A stretch of 64,000 nt of DNA from CAVPLM01 sp963713545 (GCA_963713545.1 CAVQME010000014.1:124001-188000), one strand, 5' to 3'; positions 34,429-43,667 are shown, numbered from the stretch's first letter. Program-made: numbers and translations. Notes: a model not told the origin generated them from the letters alone.

Positions 34429-35728
34429 CCCAATTGAACTCAGGGGCGATGTGCTGGTCCCAGATCTCCTCGGTGGCGTCCTCGAGCGCCTTCTCCTCGT
34501 CCATCGTCATCTCCGTGATGAGAGCGGAGGGGTCGCTGAGCAGCTTGACCTCCAGCTCGGAGGCGTCGAGCCGGCCGTTGTCGTCGATGGTGGCGTTCTT
34601 CTCTTTGAAGTAGTGGGCCAGTTCGTCCAAGTCCATGCCTTCGCGATGGAGGACGACCCGCTGATCGCTGGGGACGTCGGGGCGCATGTCCACCAGGTAC
34701 TGATACCAGACGATGTCCCACGTGATCGTGACGAAGGCCCTGGGCTCGGTACCCACGGCGCGGGTGAGGTTGGCGCGCGGCTTGCCTAGGCTGCTCTGCA
34801 CGTCCCGGGTCTTGCCGGTGAAGGGGCTCTCGTTGAAGTAGCGCTGGGCGGCCTGCACCTCTTCGATGCGGAAGCCGTGCCGGGGCGCCTCCGGCGAGGC
34901 CGGCGCGGGACCCTCGGCGGCGTCACCGACGGCGGACGCGGCGGCGGCAACGGCCGGGGCGGCCGGGGCGCCGGGCCACGTCGACTCGGCTCCCTCGGCG
35001 AACAGCGCCGGCGGCGCTACTTCCGGTTCCGGGGCCGGCAGCGCGGTGGTCTTCAGAAGCGACCGCCGCCGCCCCGGGCGCGGCCAATGCGGCTTCAGCC
35101 AACGGCACGTCGTCCGCTGGCGGGAGGGGTCTCGATCGCAGGGATGGCCGGGGAGGTCTCAAGGCCTGAGCTGGTTCCGACGGCCCCAGGGGCGAGGGCG
35201 GCCGCGGCCGTCATTCCCGCTAGCCCGGCCGCACCGGTCGCCGCACCTGCCTCCGGCTGGAGCCGGCGCAATGGCGGCGCCGGCGAGCAGCGCTTCCGCC
35301 TCCTGGAGACGGGCCCGGGTGAGTTCGAGCTCGTGTTCCAGGCTCTGCACGCGGTCTTCGACAGTGGCCGTCTTGTCCTGGTTCTCGATGAGGACCCCGG
35401 CGGCGAAGGTCTCGAGCGAGGCGGCAAGCCGTTCGAGTGCCGCCTGCATCTCCCTCTGCAGCCCGATAAGGTCGACTACCGGTGTGAGGAGCTCCCTGGT
35501 CCGCTCCAATGGGTCGGAATCGGCAAGAGCCCGGTTCTCAGGCTCCGGCTGTGGTAGGTCGTGTCCCAGATGCTCTTCTGTCCCGAGAGCCGCCCCGGCC
35601 GCACATTCGTTGCACAAACGGGCCAGGCTCCCATCGGCGAACTCCTGGATCACGATCTCGTCGTCCAGCCGGGCTCCGCAGATCTCGCACTGGTCGTCCG
35701 GAGGGAAGACTTCATCAGAAAAAGCCAT
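34421..35728 (-). pseudogene. Zinc-ribbon / coiled-coil protein, three frameshifts in linker
   Basis: From ATG 35728 (AAGGAGG upstream), residues 10-45 hold a zinc ribbon (CEICGARLDDEIVIQEF ... RLCNEC), then a Glu/Leu-rich coiled coil to about residue 155. The C-terminal ~145 residues (34421-34858) form a conserved-looking acidic domain (RYFNESPFTGKTRDVQSSL, FNWDD at the end) I do not recognise. Between them is an Ala/Pro-rich linker which, followed by eye, changes frame at about 35255, 35123 and 35003, each time +1, returning to the first frame. Read literally, a stop at 35159 ends the first part (189 residues) and 34858 could start the second (145 residues). One continuous protein of about 435 residues is the better reading. 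Confidence 0.6.
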
Positions 35729-35970
35729 AGTTCGCGCCTCCTTCCCGAGCCGCGGGAGCAGTCGGGAAATGCGGGTGATGGTTCTCGACAGTATATCAGT
35801 CGGCCCTTGCCCGGAGACGTGCGGCCGGCTCCCGCCCGGCCCGCTCCGCGCTAGAGGCCGGAGGTTCTGACGTGGGTCGGTGGGACTGGAGACCGGGGCT
35901 TTCGGGTACTAGCGGTACGATGTCGCTTTGTCTAAGGACGTGAGTGTTGGTTCCAATGGAGGTGAGAGAT

Positions 35971-36654
35971 ATGACGACCGTGAGCGAAGCTCTTGCTGAG
36001 AGACGGGCCGTACGCAGGTACCTGCCCCAGCCGGTGTCCGACGACCTGGTCCGCGAGATACTGGGGGAGGCCCGATGGGCGCCGTCGGCCACGAACACCC
36101 AGTCCACCATTGTCTACGTGCTCTCCGGTGAGCCGTTCCGGAAGTTCAAGGCCGACCTTCGCGAGTACGCGCTGGCCGACGTCGCGCCGGCGCCGGATCT
36201 GGGGGTGAGCCCCGCCTTGCCTCCTCTTCTCCAGGCCAGGCAGGACGATCTCTTCCAGACCCGAGCCTCTTTCATCGCTGCCGAGGAGGCGAAGATGGGT
36301 CTGCCCCTGCAGGTCCCTCCGCTCACCCCTGCGGTCGCGGCGGCCGAGGTCTACGGTGCGCCCCTGCTCCTGCTCTTGGCCATGCCCAAAGACATCGGGG
36401 TCCCCTTCGGCTGCTTCGACGCCGGACTGTTCGCCCAGTCCATAGCGCTCGCGGCTCACGCCCGCGGTCTGGGCACCTGCATCGCGGGGTCGCTGGTCCG
36501 TCACCCAGACCTGCTGAGAAAGGTGATCCCCGACACGGACGACAAGAACTTCGTCATAGCGGTCGCCCTCGGGTATCCCGACCGGCAGGCTCCCATCAAC
36601 CGGTTCCCGCGGATCCGCATACCGGTGGACGAGTTCACGGTGTTTGTGAGGTGA
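35971..36654 (+). CDS. Nitroreductase family protein
   Basis: 227 residues from ATG 35971, with GGAGGTG 6 bases upstream. The FMN-binding N-terminus ALAERRAVRRYLPQPVSDDLVREILGEARWAPSATNTQ is typical, as are GLGTCIAGSL and VIAVALGYPD near the C-terminus. Members reduce nitro groups, quinones, enones or other substrates with NAD(P)H, as FMN dimers. The stop overlaps the start of the following flavin oxidoreductase gene (GTGA), so both work in one operon. The 242 bases upstream hold no gene. Confidence 0.9.
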   Translation: MTTVSEALAERRAVRRYLPQPVSDDLVREILGEARWAPSATNTQSTIVYVLSGEPFRKFKADLREYALADVAPAPDLGVSPALPPLLQARQDDLFQTRASFIAAEEAKMGLPLQVPPLTPAVAAAEVYGAPLLLLLAMPKDIGVPFGCFDAGLFAQSIALAAHARGLGTCIAGSLVRHPDLLRKVIPDTDDKNFVIAVALGYPDRQAPINRFPRIRIPVDEFTVFVR

Positions 36655-37769
36655 AGGAGCGGCCCGGCCTCTTTGACACCACGACCATCAGGCGGATGGT
36701 CCTTCCCAATCGCTTCGTGCGCTCGGCGACCTGGGAAGGACTGGCCGCTCCCGACGGCGCCTCCACGCCGGCCCTGAACGAGTTGTCGGTTGCCCTCGCC
36801 AGGGGTGGGGTAGGTCTCATCATCAGCGGCCACGCATACGTGAGCGGCGAAGGCCGGGCGGGTCAGTGGCAACTCGCCGCGGACTCCGACGAGATGATCC
36901 CGGGGCTGGCCGGCATGGCCGCCGCGGTGCATGCGGCCGGGGGTGCGATCGCCCTCCAGATCGCTCATGCGGGAGTGCGTGGTATCGGAGCGACCGATGG
37001 CGCGCCCCCCGGCCCGTCCGTGCTCGAGACGGATGACGGCCCGGTCGGCCGGGAGATGGACTCTCGCGACCTGGCAGCCGTCACCATGGCTTTTGCCCAG
37101 GCTGCCGCCCGCGCCCGCAGCGCGGGCTTCGATGCGGTGCAGATCCACGCGGCGCACGGGTATCTGCTGAGCCAGTTCCTCTCGCCATACTTCAACAGGC
37201 GGTCCGACGCCTACGGGGGGAGCGTCAGAAACCGGGCCAGGTTGCCGGTGGAGGTCGTCGAGGCGGTGCGACAAGCGGTAGGGGCCGAGTTCCCGATACT
37301 CTTGAAGATGAACTCGGAGGACTTCCTTCCCGGGGGTCTCTCGGTGGATCACATGCTCGAGACTGCCGCTTTGCTCGGCGAGGCAGGCGTCGATTCGATC
37401 GAGTTGAGCGGGGGGACCTTTCTCTCCGGCGACAGGCGAAGCATGCGGTCGGGCAGCGCCGGCCGGGAAGAGCCAGAAGCCTATTACGAGGCGGCGGCCG
37501 TCCGCTACAAGAAGGAGATCGGCGCGCCTCTGATGCTGGTGGGCGGGATCCGTACCTACGAAACGGCGGAAAGGCTGGTCGCACAAGGCATCGCCGACTA
37601 CGTCTCGCTGTGCCGGCCGCTCATCAGGGAGCCCGGTCTGATCGAACGCTGGCGGGCGGGGGACCGAAGACCGTCCTCCTGCCGCTCGGACAACGGATGC
37701 TTCGCCGCGGGGGTGAAGGGCGGAGGAGTCAGGTGCGTCGTCACTCCCGACCCCAGGCCGGAGACCTGA
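36651..37769 (+). CDS. NADH:flavin oxidoreductase, Old Yellow Enzyme family
   Basis: 372 residues from GTG 36651. A TIM barrel with OYE motifs: LPNRFVRSATWEG, IALQIAHAGVRG, GFDAVQIHAAHGYLLSQFLSPYFNRRSDAYGGS (substrate and FMN contacts) and PLMLVGGIRTYETAERLV. There is no second FAD/NAD domain, but the C-terminus has Cys residues (SCRSDNGCF ... RC) like the Fe-S-binding end of 2,4-dienoyl-CoA-reductase-type barrels. It may reduce an activated double bond. Translationally coupled to the nitroreductase and followed 9 bases later by a B12-related gene. Confidence 0.88.
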   Translation: MKERPGLFDTTTIRRMVLPNRFVRSATWEGLAAPDGASTPALNELSVALARGGVGLIISGHAYVSGEGRAGQWQLAADSDEMIPGLAGMAAAVHAAGGAIALQIAHAGVRGIGATDGAPPGPSVLETDDGPVGREMDSRDLAAVTMAFAQAAARARSAGFDAVQIHAAHGYLLSQFLSPYFNRRSDAYGGSVRNRARLPVEVVEAVRQAVGAEFPILLKMNSEDFLPGGLSVDHMLETAALLGEAGVDSIELSGGTFLSGDRRSMRSGSAGREEPEAYYEAAAVRYKKEIGAPLMLVGGIRTYETAERLVAQGIADYVSLCRPLIREPGLIERWRAGDRRPSSCRSDNGCFAAGVKGGGVRCVVTPDPRPET

Positions 37770-37778
37770 TCCGCGAGC

Positions 37779-38448
37779 ATGGCGGTGCTCACCGACATCG
37801 ATCTCGATCTTGATCTGGAGACGTTCCTAGAGGCCCAAGGGCAGGCTCTGCGTCGTCCCCAGATGATGGAAGTCGCCCGCTCGGCCATCGCGGAGGGAGG
37901 AGGACCTGATCGCCCCGGCGCTCTCGTACGAATGGCTGCCGGTGGGGGTGGTAGGAGACCGGCGGGCGGAGGTCGGGGGGATCGTCTTCGCGCTGGGGCG
38001 CCACGCCGACCTGATGGCGCTCGCCCGGGAAGCCCTCGTGAGCGTGGTCACTATCGGCGCGCGACTGGAGGAACAAGCTCGAGAGCTGGGCGCCGCGGGC
38101 AGGGCGCTCGAGAGCTACGTGCTGGGAGAGGTAGGGGTCTTCGCGGTGGGGTCGCTCATACAGCGGGCGCATCGGATGGCTGAGGAAGAGGCGGCTCGCA
38201 TGGGCTGGGGCGTCGGGGCGGAGTTGGCCCCAGGTCAGCTCGCCGGCTGGGATATCGAGGAGCAGAAGCTCCTTTGCAGTCTGCTCGAGCTCGATCCTAT
38301 CGGGGTGACCGTCACCGACACCGGCATGCTGGTTCCGCAGAAGTCCGCCTCGATCATGGTCGGGATCGGCCCGGAGTACGAGTCGACGGAGGTGCGCGCG
38401 CCGTGCGAGTTCTGCGACGTGCGCGATACCTGCCGGTGGCGCCACTGA
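37779..38448 (+). pseudogene. Corrinoid (MetH-type) activation-domain-like protein, one frameshift
   Basis: ATG 37779 begins MAVLTDIDLDLDLETFLEAQG. Near 37893-37903 the frame shifts +1 and continues as EDLIAPALSYEWLPVG and onward to 38448, giving about 222 residues in total. The second half resembles the reactivation domain of B12-dependent methionine synthase as found in small stand-alone proteins of anaerobes: APGQLAGWDIEEQKLLCSLLELDPIGVTVTDTGMLVPQKSASIMVGIGP. The end CEFCDVRDTC could hold a metal cluster. Such proteins probably help reactivate corrinoid methyltransferases. In an operon with two flavin reductases, it suggests anaerobic demethylation or reduction chemistry. Confidence 0.65.
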
Positions 38449-38461
38449 CCAGGCGTTCGTC

Positions 38462-38490
38462 TTGACACAGTGCTTCGTCACGACTACGTT
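38462..38490 (+). promoter_or_regulatory. Promoter of the second OYE gene
   Basis: TTGACA at 38462-38467 and TACGTT at 38485-38490, 17 bases apart. It begins 13 bases after the previous gene ends, so this reductase has its own transcript. Confidence 0.5.
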
Positions 38491-38502
38491 TGGCCTATCC
38501 AT

Positions 38503-38516
38503 TGAGCAAGTGCTCA
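38503..38516. promoter_or_regulatory. Operator-like dyad TGAGCA-N2-TGCTCA
   Basis: A perfect 6-2-6 inverted repeat lying about 5-20 bases after the expected transcription start, where a repressor would block initiation. Half-sites match those upstream of livK. The protein that binds it is unknown; the TetR regulator at 26317 is the only candidate in the window. Confidence 0.45.
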
Positions 38517-38575
38517 GTCAGCGGTTTGATCGGCTGAGGTCGCCGCCGCGGACGGCGCGAGAAGGAGGATTCGAC

Positions 38576-40540
38576 ATGGCATCCTGGGAGTCCCTTGACC
38601 GACCGATGAAGATCGGCTCGCTGACGGCCAAGAACCGTATCGAAGCGGCTCCGACCCTCACCTGTATCGCCCACGCCGACCAATCCGTCTCCGCGGAGCT
38701 CGTCGAGTTCTACCGGACCCAGGCCAAGGGTGGCGCCGGCATCATCACCGTGCTCGAGACCGCCATCGATTCCGACCGGGCCATCACCCAGCCCACCCAG
38801 CTCAACCTGGGAAGCGACTTCTACATCCCCGCCCTTACCTCGGTGGCCGAAGCCATAAAGAGCCAGGGGGCCTTGGCCTCCATCCAGCTGAACCACGGCG
38901 GGCGCCAGGCGGTGAGCCAGCTGAACGGAGGGCGCAACCCCATCGGACCCTCGCGCATGGTGGGGGTCTTCACGGAAGACCGGCGCCGGGGCGAGCAGGT
39001 GGTGGAGGAGATGAGCCTCGCCATGATCGACGAGGTCATCGACCACTACGCCGAAGCCGCCCTTCGCGCTCAGAAGGCGGGTTTCGACATGGTCATGGTC
39101 CACGCCGGCCACGGCTGGCTCATCTCCCAGTTCGTCTCCCCGGCCGTCAACACGCGCACCGACGAGTACGGGGGCTCTCTCGAGAACCGGGTGCGCTTCG
39201 GCCTGCGCGTGATCGAAGCGATCAGAGACAGATGCGGTCCTCACTTCCCCATCGAGTGGCGCATGAGCGCGAGCGACCTGGTCCCCGGGGGGCTCGAGAT
39301 AGCCGACGCCATCGAGTACGCCCTCCTCGTCCAGGACAAAGTGGACTGCCTCCAGGTATCGGCGGGCATGATCGCCGAGCCGCGCACCTATCCCTATACC
39401 CATCCGTCGGTCTACCTGCCCCACGGGGAGAACGTCGAGCGGGCGGCGGAGATCAAGAAGGCGGTCACCATCCCCGTGGGCGTGGTGGGAGCCATCCTCG
39501 ACTTGGACGAGGCCGGGGAGTGGGTGGCTGCGGGCCAGGCCGACTTCGTGGCGCTCTGCCGGGCCCTCATCGCCGATCCTGCCCTTCCCAAGAAGACCTT
39601 CCGGGGCCGCAAGGCAGAAGCGGTGCCGTGCATCCGCTGCAACGCCTGTCTCATCCGCGGGGCCCACAGCCTGCCGGTCCGCTGCGCCGTCAATCCCTGG
39701 GCGGTCAGGGAGGAGTACTACCGCTGTCTTCCCCCCATTGCCCGGAAGAAGAAGGTGGTGGTGGTGGGCGGGGGCCCGGCCGGCATGGAGGCGGCCCTCG
39801 TCGCCTCCTCCCGCGGCCACGACGTGACCCTCCTCGAGAAAGAAGACCGGCTGGGCGGCAACCTGTGGTCCGCCTCTGGGCCGGCCTTCAAGGACGATTG
39901 GAAGCGCTATCTGGAGTACCAGCTCCGGCAGATGGAGCGGTCGCGTGTCACCGTAAGGCTGGGGACCGAGGCGACGCCCGCGCTGGTGGCCGCCGAAGCC
40001 CCCGACGAGGTGATCGTGGCGGTGGGAGCGGAACCGGTCTGGCCGGACGTGCCCGGCATCGACGGAGCGAACGTCTTCTTGGCGGGCGATGTCATGTGCG
40101 GCCAGGAAGTGCCCGGAGACCGGGTGGTGGTGGCCGGAGACGGGGGCATGGGCCAGGAGACGGCGCTCCACCTGGCCCGTCAAGGCAAAGAGGTGGCCAT
40201 CATCGAGATCCCGGGGGGCTCGGGGCCGGACCAGACGGTCAACTTCGTGGATGTGATGGCTCTCGAAGACCAGTTGGAAGCCTACGGCATCAGGGTGCGC
40301 AAAGGCCTGGTCTTGGAGGGGGTGACCGACGGGAAGGTCACCGTCCGGAGCGCGGTTGGCGAGACGCAGGAACTGCCGGCGGACGCGGTGGTCGTGGCGC
40401 CGAACCTGCGCGCCCGGAGCGAGACGGTGGAGGCGCTCGTCGCTTCGGCCCTCGAAGTCTATGTGGTGGGTGACTGCCGGGCGCCCCGCATCCTCTATAA
40501 CGCCGTACACGAGGGCTTCGAAGCCGCTCTCGAGATCTAG
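38576..40540 (+). CDS. OYE-type oxidoreductase with Fe-S and FAD/NAD domains (FadH-like)
   Basis: 654 residues from ATG 38576, with AGAAGGAGG upstream. Residues 1-355 form the FMN barrel (IQLNHGGRQA, GFDMVMVHAGHGWLISQFVSPAVNTRTDEYGGSLENR). A 4Fe-4S site follows: CIRCNACLIRGAHSLPVRC. The C-terminal half has the FAD motif VVVVGGGPAGMEAAL and the NADH motif VVVAGDGGMGQETALHLA. This is the layout of 2,4-dienoyl-CoA reductase, trimethylamine dehydrogenase and bile-acid/enoate reductases. Substrate is unknown, but an SDR follows in the same transcript, as in clusters for reduction of cyclic enones. Confidence 0.9.
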   Translation: MASWESLDRPMKIGSLTAKNRIEAAPTLTCIAHADQSVSAELVEFYRTQAKGGAGIITVLETAIDSDRAITQPTQLNLGSDFYIPALTSVAEAIKSQGALASIQLNHGGRQAVSQLNGGRNPIGPSRMVGVFTEDRRRGEQVVEEMSLAMIDEVIDHYAEAALRAQKAGFDMVMVHAGHGWLISQFVSPAVNTRTDEYGGSLENRVRFGLRVIEAIRDRCGPHFPIEWRMSASDLVPGGLEIADAIEYALLVQDKVDCLQVSAGMIAEPRTYPYTHPSVYLPHGENVERAAEIKKAVTIPVGVVGAILDLDEAGEWVAAGQADFVALCRALIADPALPKKTFRGRKAEAVPCIRCNACLIRGAHSLPVRCAVNPWAVREEYYRCLPPIARKKKVVVVGGGPAGMEAALVASSRGHDVTLLEKEDRLGGNLWSASGPAFKDDWKRYLEYQLRQMERSRVTVRLGTEATPALVAAEAPDEVIVAVGAEPVWPDVPGIDGANVFLAGDVMCGQEVPGDRVVVAGDGGMGQETALHLARQGKEVAIIEIPGGSGPDQTVNFVDVMALEDQLEAYGIRVRKGLVLEGVTDGKVTVRSAVGETQELPADAVVVAPNLRARSETVEALVASALEVYVVGDCRAPRILYNAVHEGFEAALEI

Positions 40541-40579
40541 CGAACGCTCCGCCATGAGACCGAAAGGAAGGAGAGCACC

Positions 40580-41386
40580 ATGAACACGGCACCTGAAGGG
40601 AAGCGCCTTCAAGGCAAAGTGGCCCTCGTCACCGGGAGCGGGGGAACCAACAGCATCGGCCGATCCATCGCCCAGCGCTTTGCCGCAGAGGGAGCCATGG
40701 TGGGGGTGCTCGACATCGACGGCCCGAGCGCCATCTCGGTGGCGGATGAGATCAAAGCGGCCGGGGGAGAGGCCATCCCCATCACCTGCGACATAACCAG
40801 CGAGGATCAGTGCAAGGCTGCAGCCAAGCTGCTGGCCGAAACCTACGGGGGCAAGATCGACATCCTGGTGAACAACGCCGCCGCCTTCCGGGGGGTCATG
40901 TCCAAGCAGCCCTGGCAGCGCTTCTACGAGTGGACGGTGGAGGACTGGGACTACATGATCGATGTCAACCTACGGGGCATGTGGTTCTGCGCCCGGGCCG
41001 TCTATCCCTACATGCTGCCCCAGGGCTACGGCAAGATCATCAACCTCACCTCGTCCACCTTCTGGGAGGGAGTGGCCGGCTTCATCCACTACGTCTCGAG
41101 CAAGGGCGGCATCATCGGCTTCACGCGGGCTCTCGCCCGTGAGCTGGGTCCGGAAGGCATACGCGTCAACGCTCTTGCTCCCGGGTTCACCCTCACCGCG
41201 GCCAACCGGGAACAAGCGGCCGGGGTGCCCGAGCACTGGGAGACCACCCGCAAGGGCCAGTGCCTGCCTGAGCGTAACCTCGAAGCCGACGACATGGCTG
41301 GGCCCGCCTTCTTCCTCGCCTCTTCCGACAGCGACTTCATGACCGGCCAGACCCTGCTGGTGGACGCCGGGCTGAATCATAACTAG
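40580..41386 (+). CDS. Short-chain dehydrogenase/reductase
   Basis: 268 residues from ATG 40580, with AAGGAAGGAG upstream. NAD(P) motif TGSGGTNSIGRSIA (an expanded glycine motif), LDIDG after beta-2 suggesting NAD(H), NNAA in place of NNAG, and the catalytic set around NLTSSTFWEGVAGFIHYVSSKGG (Ser, Tyr, Lys). It lies 39 bases after the OYE/Fe-S reductase, so alcohol/ketone and alkene steps on one substrate are plausible. Confidence 0.87.
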   Translation: MNTAPEGKRLQGKVALVTGSGGTNSIGRSIAQRFAAEGAMVGVLDIDGPSAISVADEIKAAGGEAIPITCDITSEDQCKAAAKLLAETYGGKIDILVNNAAAFRGVMSKQPWQRFYEWTVEDWDYMIDVNLRGMWFCARAVYPYMLPQGYGKIINLTSSTFWEGVAGFIHYVSSKGGIIGFTRALARELGPEGIRVNALAPGFTLTAANREQAAGVPEHWETTRKGQCLPERNLEADDMAGPAFFLASSDSDFMTGQTLLVDAGLNHN

Positions 41387-41511
41387 CCGCGGACCGACCG
41401 GAAGCCCGTCCGCTGCATGCTAGACTTTCGCGAGCGCGTCTGGGCGCGGAGGCCGCGCCTCGCTCGCGTCCAGCCGCGGTTCGAGCGGGAATCCCCGAGA
41501 GGTGACTGAGG

Positions 41512-41742
41512 ATGATCGATGTTCGACTCTTTGCCGCTCTCGCCCGGGCGATGGATCCAGGTCCGCCCGAGTTCCAGGTGGCGGCCCGGCCGGGTCTCAC
41601 CGTCCGGGACGTCGCCGTTGCCGCCGGTGTCCGAGTGGACGACGTGGCGATCGTCATGATCAACGGCCGCATCTCAGAGCTCGACTCGCCGCTCTGCGAC
41701 CACGACCGGGTCGGCCTCTTTCCGGCCGTTTCGGGTGGTTGA
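41512..41742 (+). CDS. ThiS/MoaD-family sulfur carrier
   Basis: 76 residues from ATG 41512, after GAGGTGACTGAGG. It has the ubiquitin-like beta-grasp pattern (MIDVRLFAALARAM ... LTVRDVAVAAGV ... VAIVMINGRISELDSPLCDHDRVGLFPAVSGG) and ends in the diagnostic Gly-Gly, which is adenylated and thiocarboxylated to carry sulfur. No thiamine, molybdopterin or tungstopterin genes adjoin, so the pathway is not shown. It is 33 bases upstream of an aminotransferase and probably co-transcribed with it. Confidence 0.8.
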   Translation: MIDVRLFAALARAMDPGPPEFQVAARPGLTVRDVAVAAGVRVDDVAIVMINGRISELDSPLCDHDRVGLFPAVSGG

Positions 41743-41775
41743 GATGGTCAGTTCCCGGTCGACCGGAGGAGCATC

Positions 41776-42963
41776 ATGCCCGTAGCGAAGAAGATCGGGG
41801 AATCCCTGGAGCGCTCCTCGTGGATCCGGCAGATGTTCGAGGAGGGCGCGCGGCTTTCCGAGATGCACGGGCGCGGCAGCGTCTTCGACTTCAGCATCGG
41901 CAACCCCAACCTGGAACCGCCGGCGGAGTTCCAACGGGTCATCGAGAAGCTGGTCTGCGACCCGACCCCTGGGCTCCACGGTTACATGTCGAACGCCGGC
42001 TATGCCGAGGCTCGCGAAGCGGTGGCCGAGTATCTTTCAGACGACCAGGGCGTACACATACCCGGCCAGAACGTGGTGATGACCTGCGGTGCCGGAGGGG
42101 CACTGAACTGCATCTTCAAGGCCATCCTCGACCCGGGGGATGAGGTCGTCGTTCCCCGGCCGTATTTTGTGGAGTACGAGTCGTACGTGGACAATCACGG
42201 AGGCGTGCTCAAGCCGGTGGCGAGCGGCCCGGATTTCGAGATGGACGTCGACGCCATCGAGGCCGCCATCGGCCGCAAGACCCGGGCGGTGCTCGTCAAC
42301 TCTCCCCACAATCCTACGGGCCGCGTATATGCCCAGAGCACGGTCGAGGCACTGGGCGCGGTCTTGCGGCACAAGTGCCGCCAGCATGCCCGGATCATCT
42401 ATCTGGTGTCCGACGAGCCCTACCGGCGAATAGTCTACGATGGCAAGCGCGTGCCGCCTGTGATGGCTGCGTACGCGAACACCATGATCGCGTCGAGCTA
42501 CTCCAAGGAGTTGTCCCTGGCCGGAGAGCGGATCGGTTACCTTGCCGTCTGTCCTTCGATCCCGGGGGTGGCGACCCTCATGGAGGGGCTGATCATGGCG
42601 AACCGCATCCTAGGGTTCGTGAACGCGCCGGCGCTTATGCAGCGCGCGGTCGCCCAACTGCAGGGCGTGGGCGTTGATGTGGCTCCCTATCAACGCAACC
42701 GCGATGTGTTGTGTGAAGCGCTCGCCCAGGCCGGGTTCGAGGTGGTCAAGCCCGAAGGCGCTTTCTACCTGTTCCCTCGCTCGCCAATCCCGGACGACGT
42801 GGCCTTCTGCCGAGAGATGCAGCAGCACCTGGTGCTGGTGGTGCCGGGGAGCGGCTTCGGGCTGGAGGGTCACTTCCGTCTGGCGTACTGCGTGCCGCCT
42901 GAGGTCGTTGACGGGGCGCTGCCTGCCTTTCGCACGGTGGGCATGAAGTACTGCGGCTCCTAG
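41776..42963 (+). CDS. PLP-dependent class I/II aminotransferase
   Basis: 395 residues from ATG 41776. Fold type I motifs: FSIGNPNLEPP, GYMSNAGYAEAREAVAEYL, VMTCGAGGALNCIFKAI, VNSPHNPTGRVY, and the PLP lysine in SSYSKELSLAGERIGYLAV. It resembles aspartate/alanine/aromatic aminotransferases, though the amino donor and substrate cannot be fixed. The stop overlaps the stop of the convergent PPOX gene by 4 bases. Confidence 0.9.
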   Translation: MPVAKKIGESLERSSWIRQMFEEGARLSEMHGRGSVFDFSIGNPNLEPPAEFQRVIEKLVCDPTPGLHGYMSNAGYAEAREAVAEYLSDDQGVHIPGQNVVMTCGAGGALNCIFKAILDPGDEVVVPRPYFVEYESYVDNHGGVLKPVASGPDFEMDVDAIEAAIGRKTRAVLVNSPHNPTGRVYAQSTVEALGAVLRHKCRQHARIIYLVSDEPYRRIVYDGKRVPPVMAAYANTMIASSYSKELSLAGERIGYLAVCPSIPGVATLMEGLIMANRILGFVNAPALMQRAVAQLQGVGVDVAPYQRNRDVLCEALAQAGFEVVKPEGAFYLFPRSPIPDDVAFCREMQQHLVLVVPGSGFGLEGHFRLAYCVPPEVVDGALPAFRTVGMKYCGS

Positions 42964-43490
42964 CAACAAGGCCGGTGTCGGGGCCGCTCCTTGTAGCTGA
43001 CGTCGTCGATCGTCACCTCGTAGACCCGAGTCTGCGCGAAATCGTGCTCATCGAAGGGCTGCTCGGCGGCCTTAGGGTCGTACTTCGCGACGATCTCGCG
43101 GAGCGCCGCCAGCCGGTCCTCCCGGGCGTCGAGGGATTTCGCTCTTCCCCAGATGAGGACCGATCGGTAGTCGAAACCGTCCTCGCAAGGCTTATCGCCG
43201 GCGGCGAAAGATACGTCGGCGGTCACGGCGAAGCAGACATGAGGATCCCTCGCGAGCGCGCGGGTCTTCCTCCCGACCCCTGTGTGGAAGAAGAGCCGGG
43301 CCGTGGAGCAGTCGCCCTCCGGGGATGCTTTGTGGTAGGCGAAATTCACGGGTACGACGTAGGGTAGGCTCTCGGTCGAGTCGTCGCCCGGGTGCTCCAC
43401 CACGGCCATGTAGGCCACCGGAGCGCTCTCGAGCAATCGTTCCGCGTCGTCCCAGGATCCCGGGGCAGGGGGACTCGTGTCTGCGTTCAC
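42960..43490 (-). CDS. PPOX-type flavin-binding split-barrel protein
   Basis: 176 residues from GTG 43490, with GGAGGAGG upstream; a TTG at 43553 would add 21 Arg-rich residues. The sequence shows a pyridoxamine-phosphate-oxidase-like split barrel: AERLLESAPVAYMAVVEH, SLPYVVPVNFAY, ARLFFHTGVGRKTRALARDPHVCFAV, DYRSVLIWGRAKSL. This is the Nim-like/heme or F420/FMN-binding subgroup. It probably binds FMN; substrate is unknown. The C-terminus is basic with two Cys. Confidence 0.78.
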   Translation of the reverse strand: MNADTSPPAPGSWDDAERLLESAPVAYMAVVEHPGDDSTESLPYVVPVNFAYHKASPEGDCSTARLFFHTGVGRKTRALARDPHVCFAVTADVSFAAGDKPCEDGFDYRSVLIWGRAKSLDAREDRLAALREIVAKYDPKAAEQPFDEHDFAQTRVYEVTIDDVSYKERPRHRPCC

Positions 43491-43667
43491 CGGCTGCTGC
43501 CTCCTCCGTCGGTTCTCTCCCCCCGGAACAGCACGGGGTCTTAGCGTATTCAACTACCCATCCTGCCGCTGTTCTAGCCGGGTCCTGCATCTTGGCGTGA
43601 CTCATGCTTTCATATTCAGGGTACTGTGGTTCGTGGATCGCCTACATCCCTTCCATGAGGAGATCGC

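Noticed and set aside
38495..40612. A 705-codon minus-strand frame opposite the FadH-like gene
   Set aside because: Antisense shadow; the plus strand carries complete FMN, Fe-S and FAD motifs.
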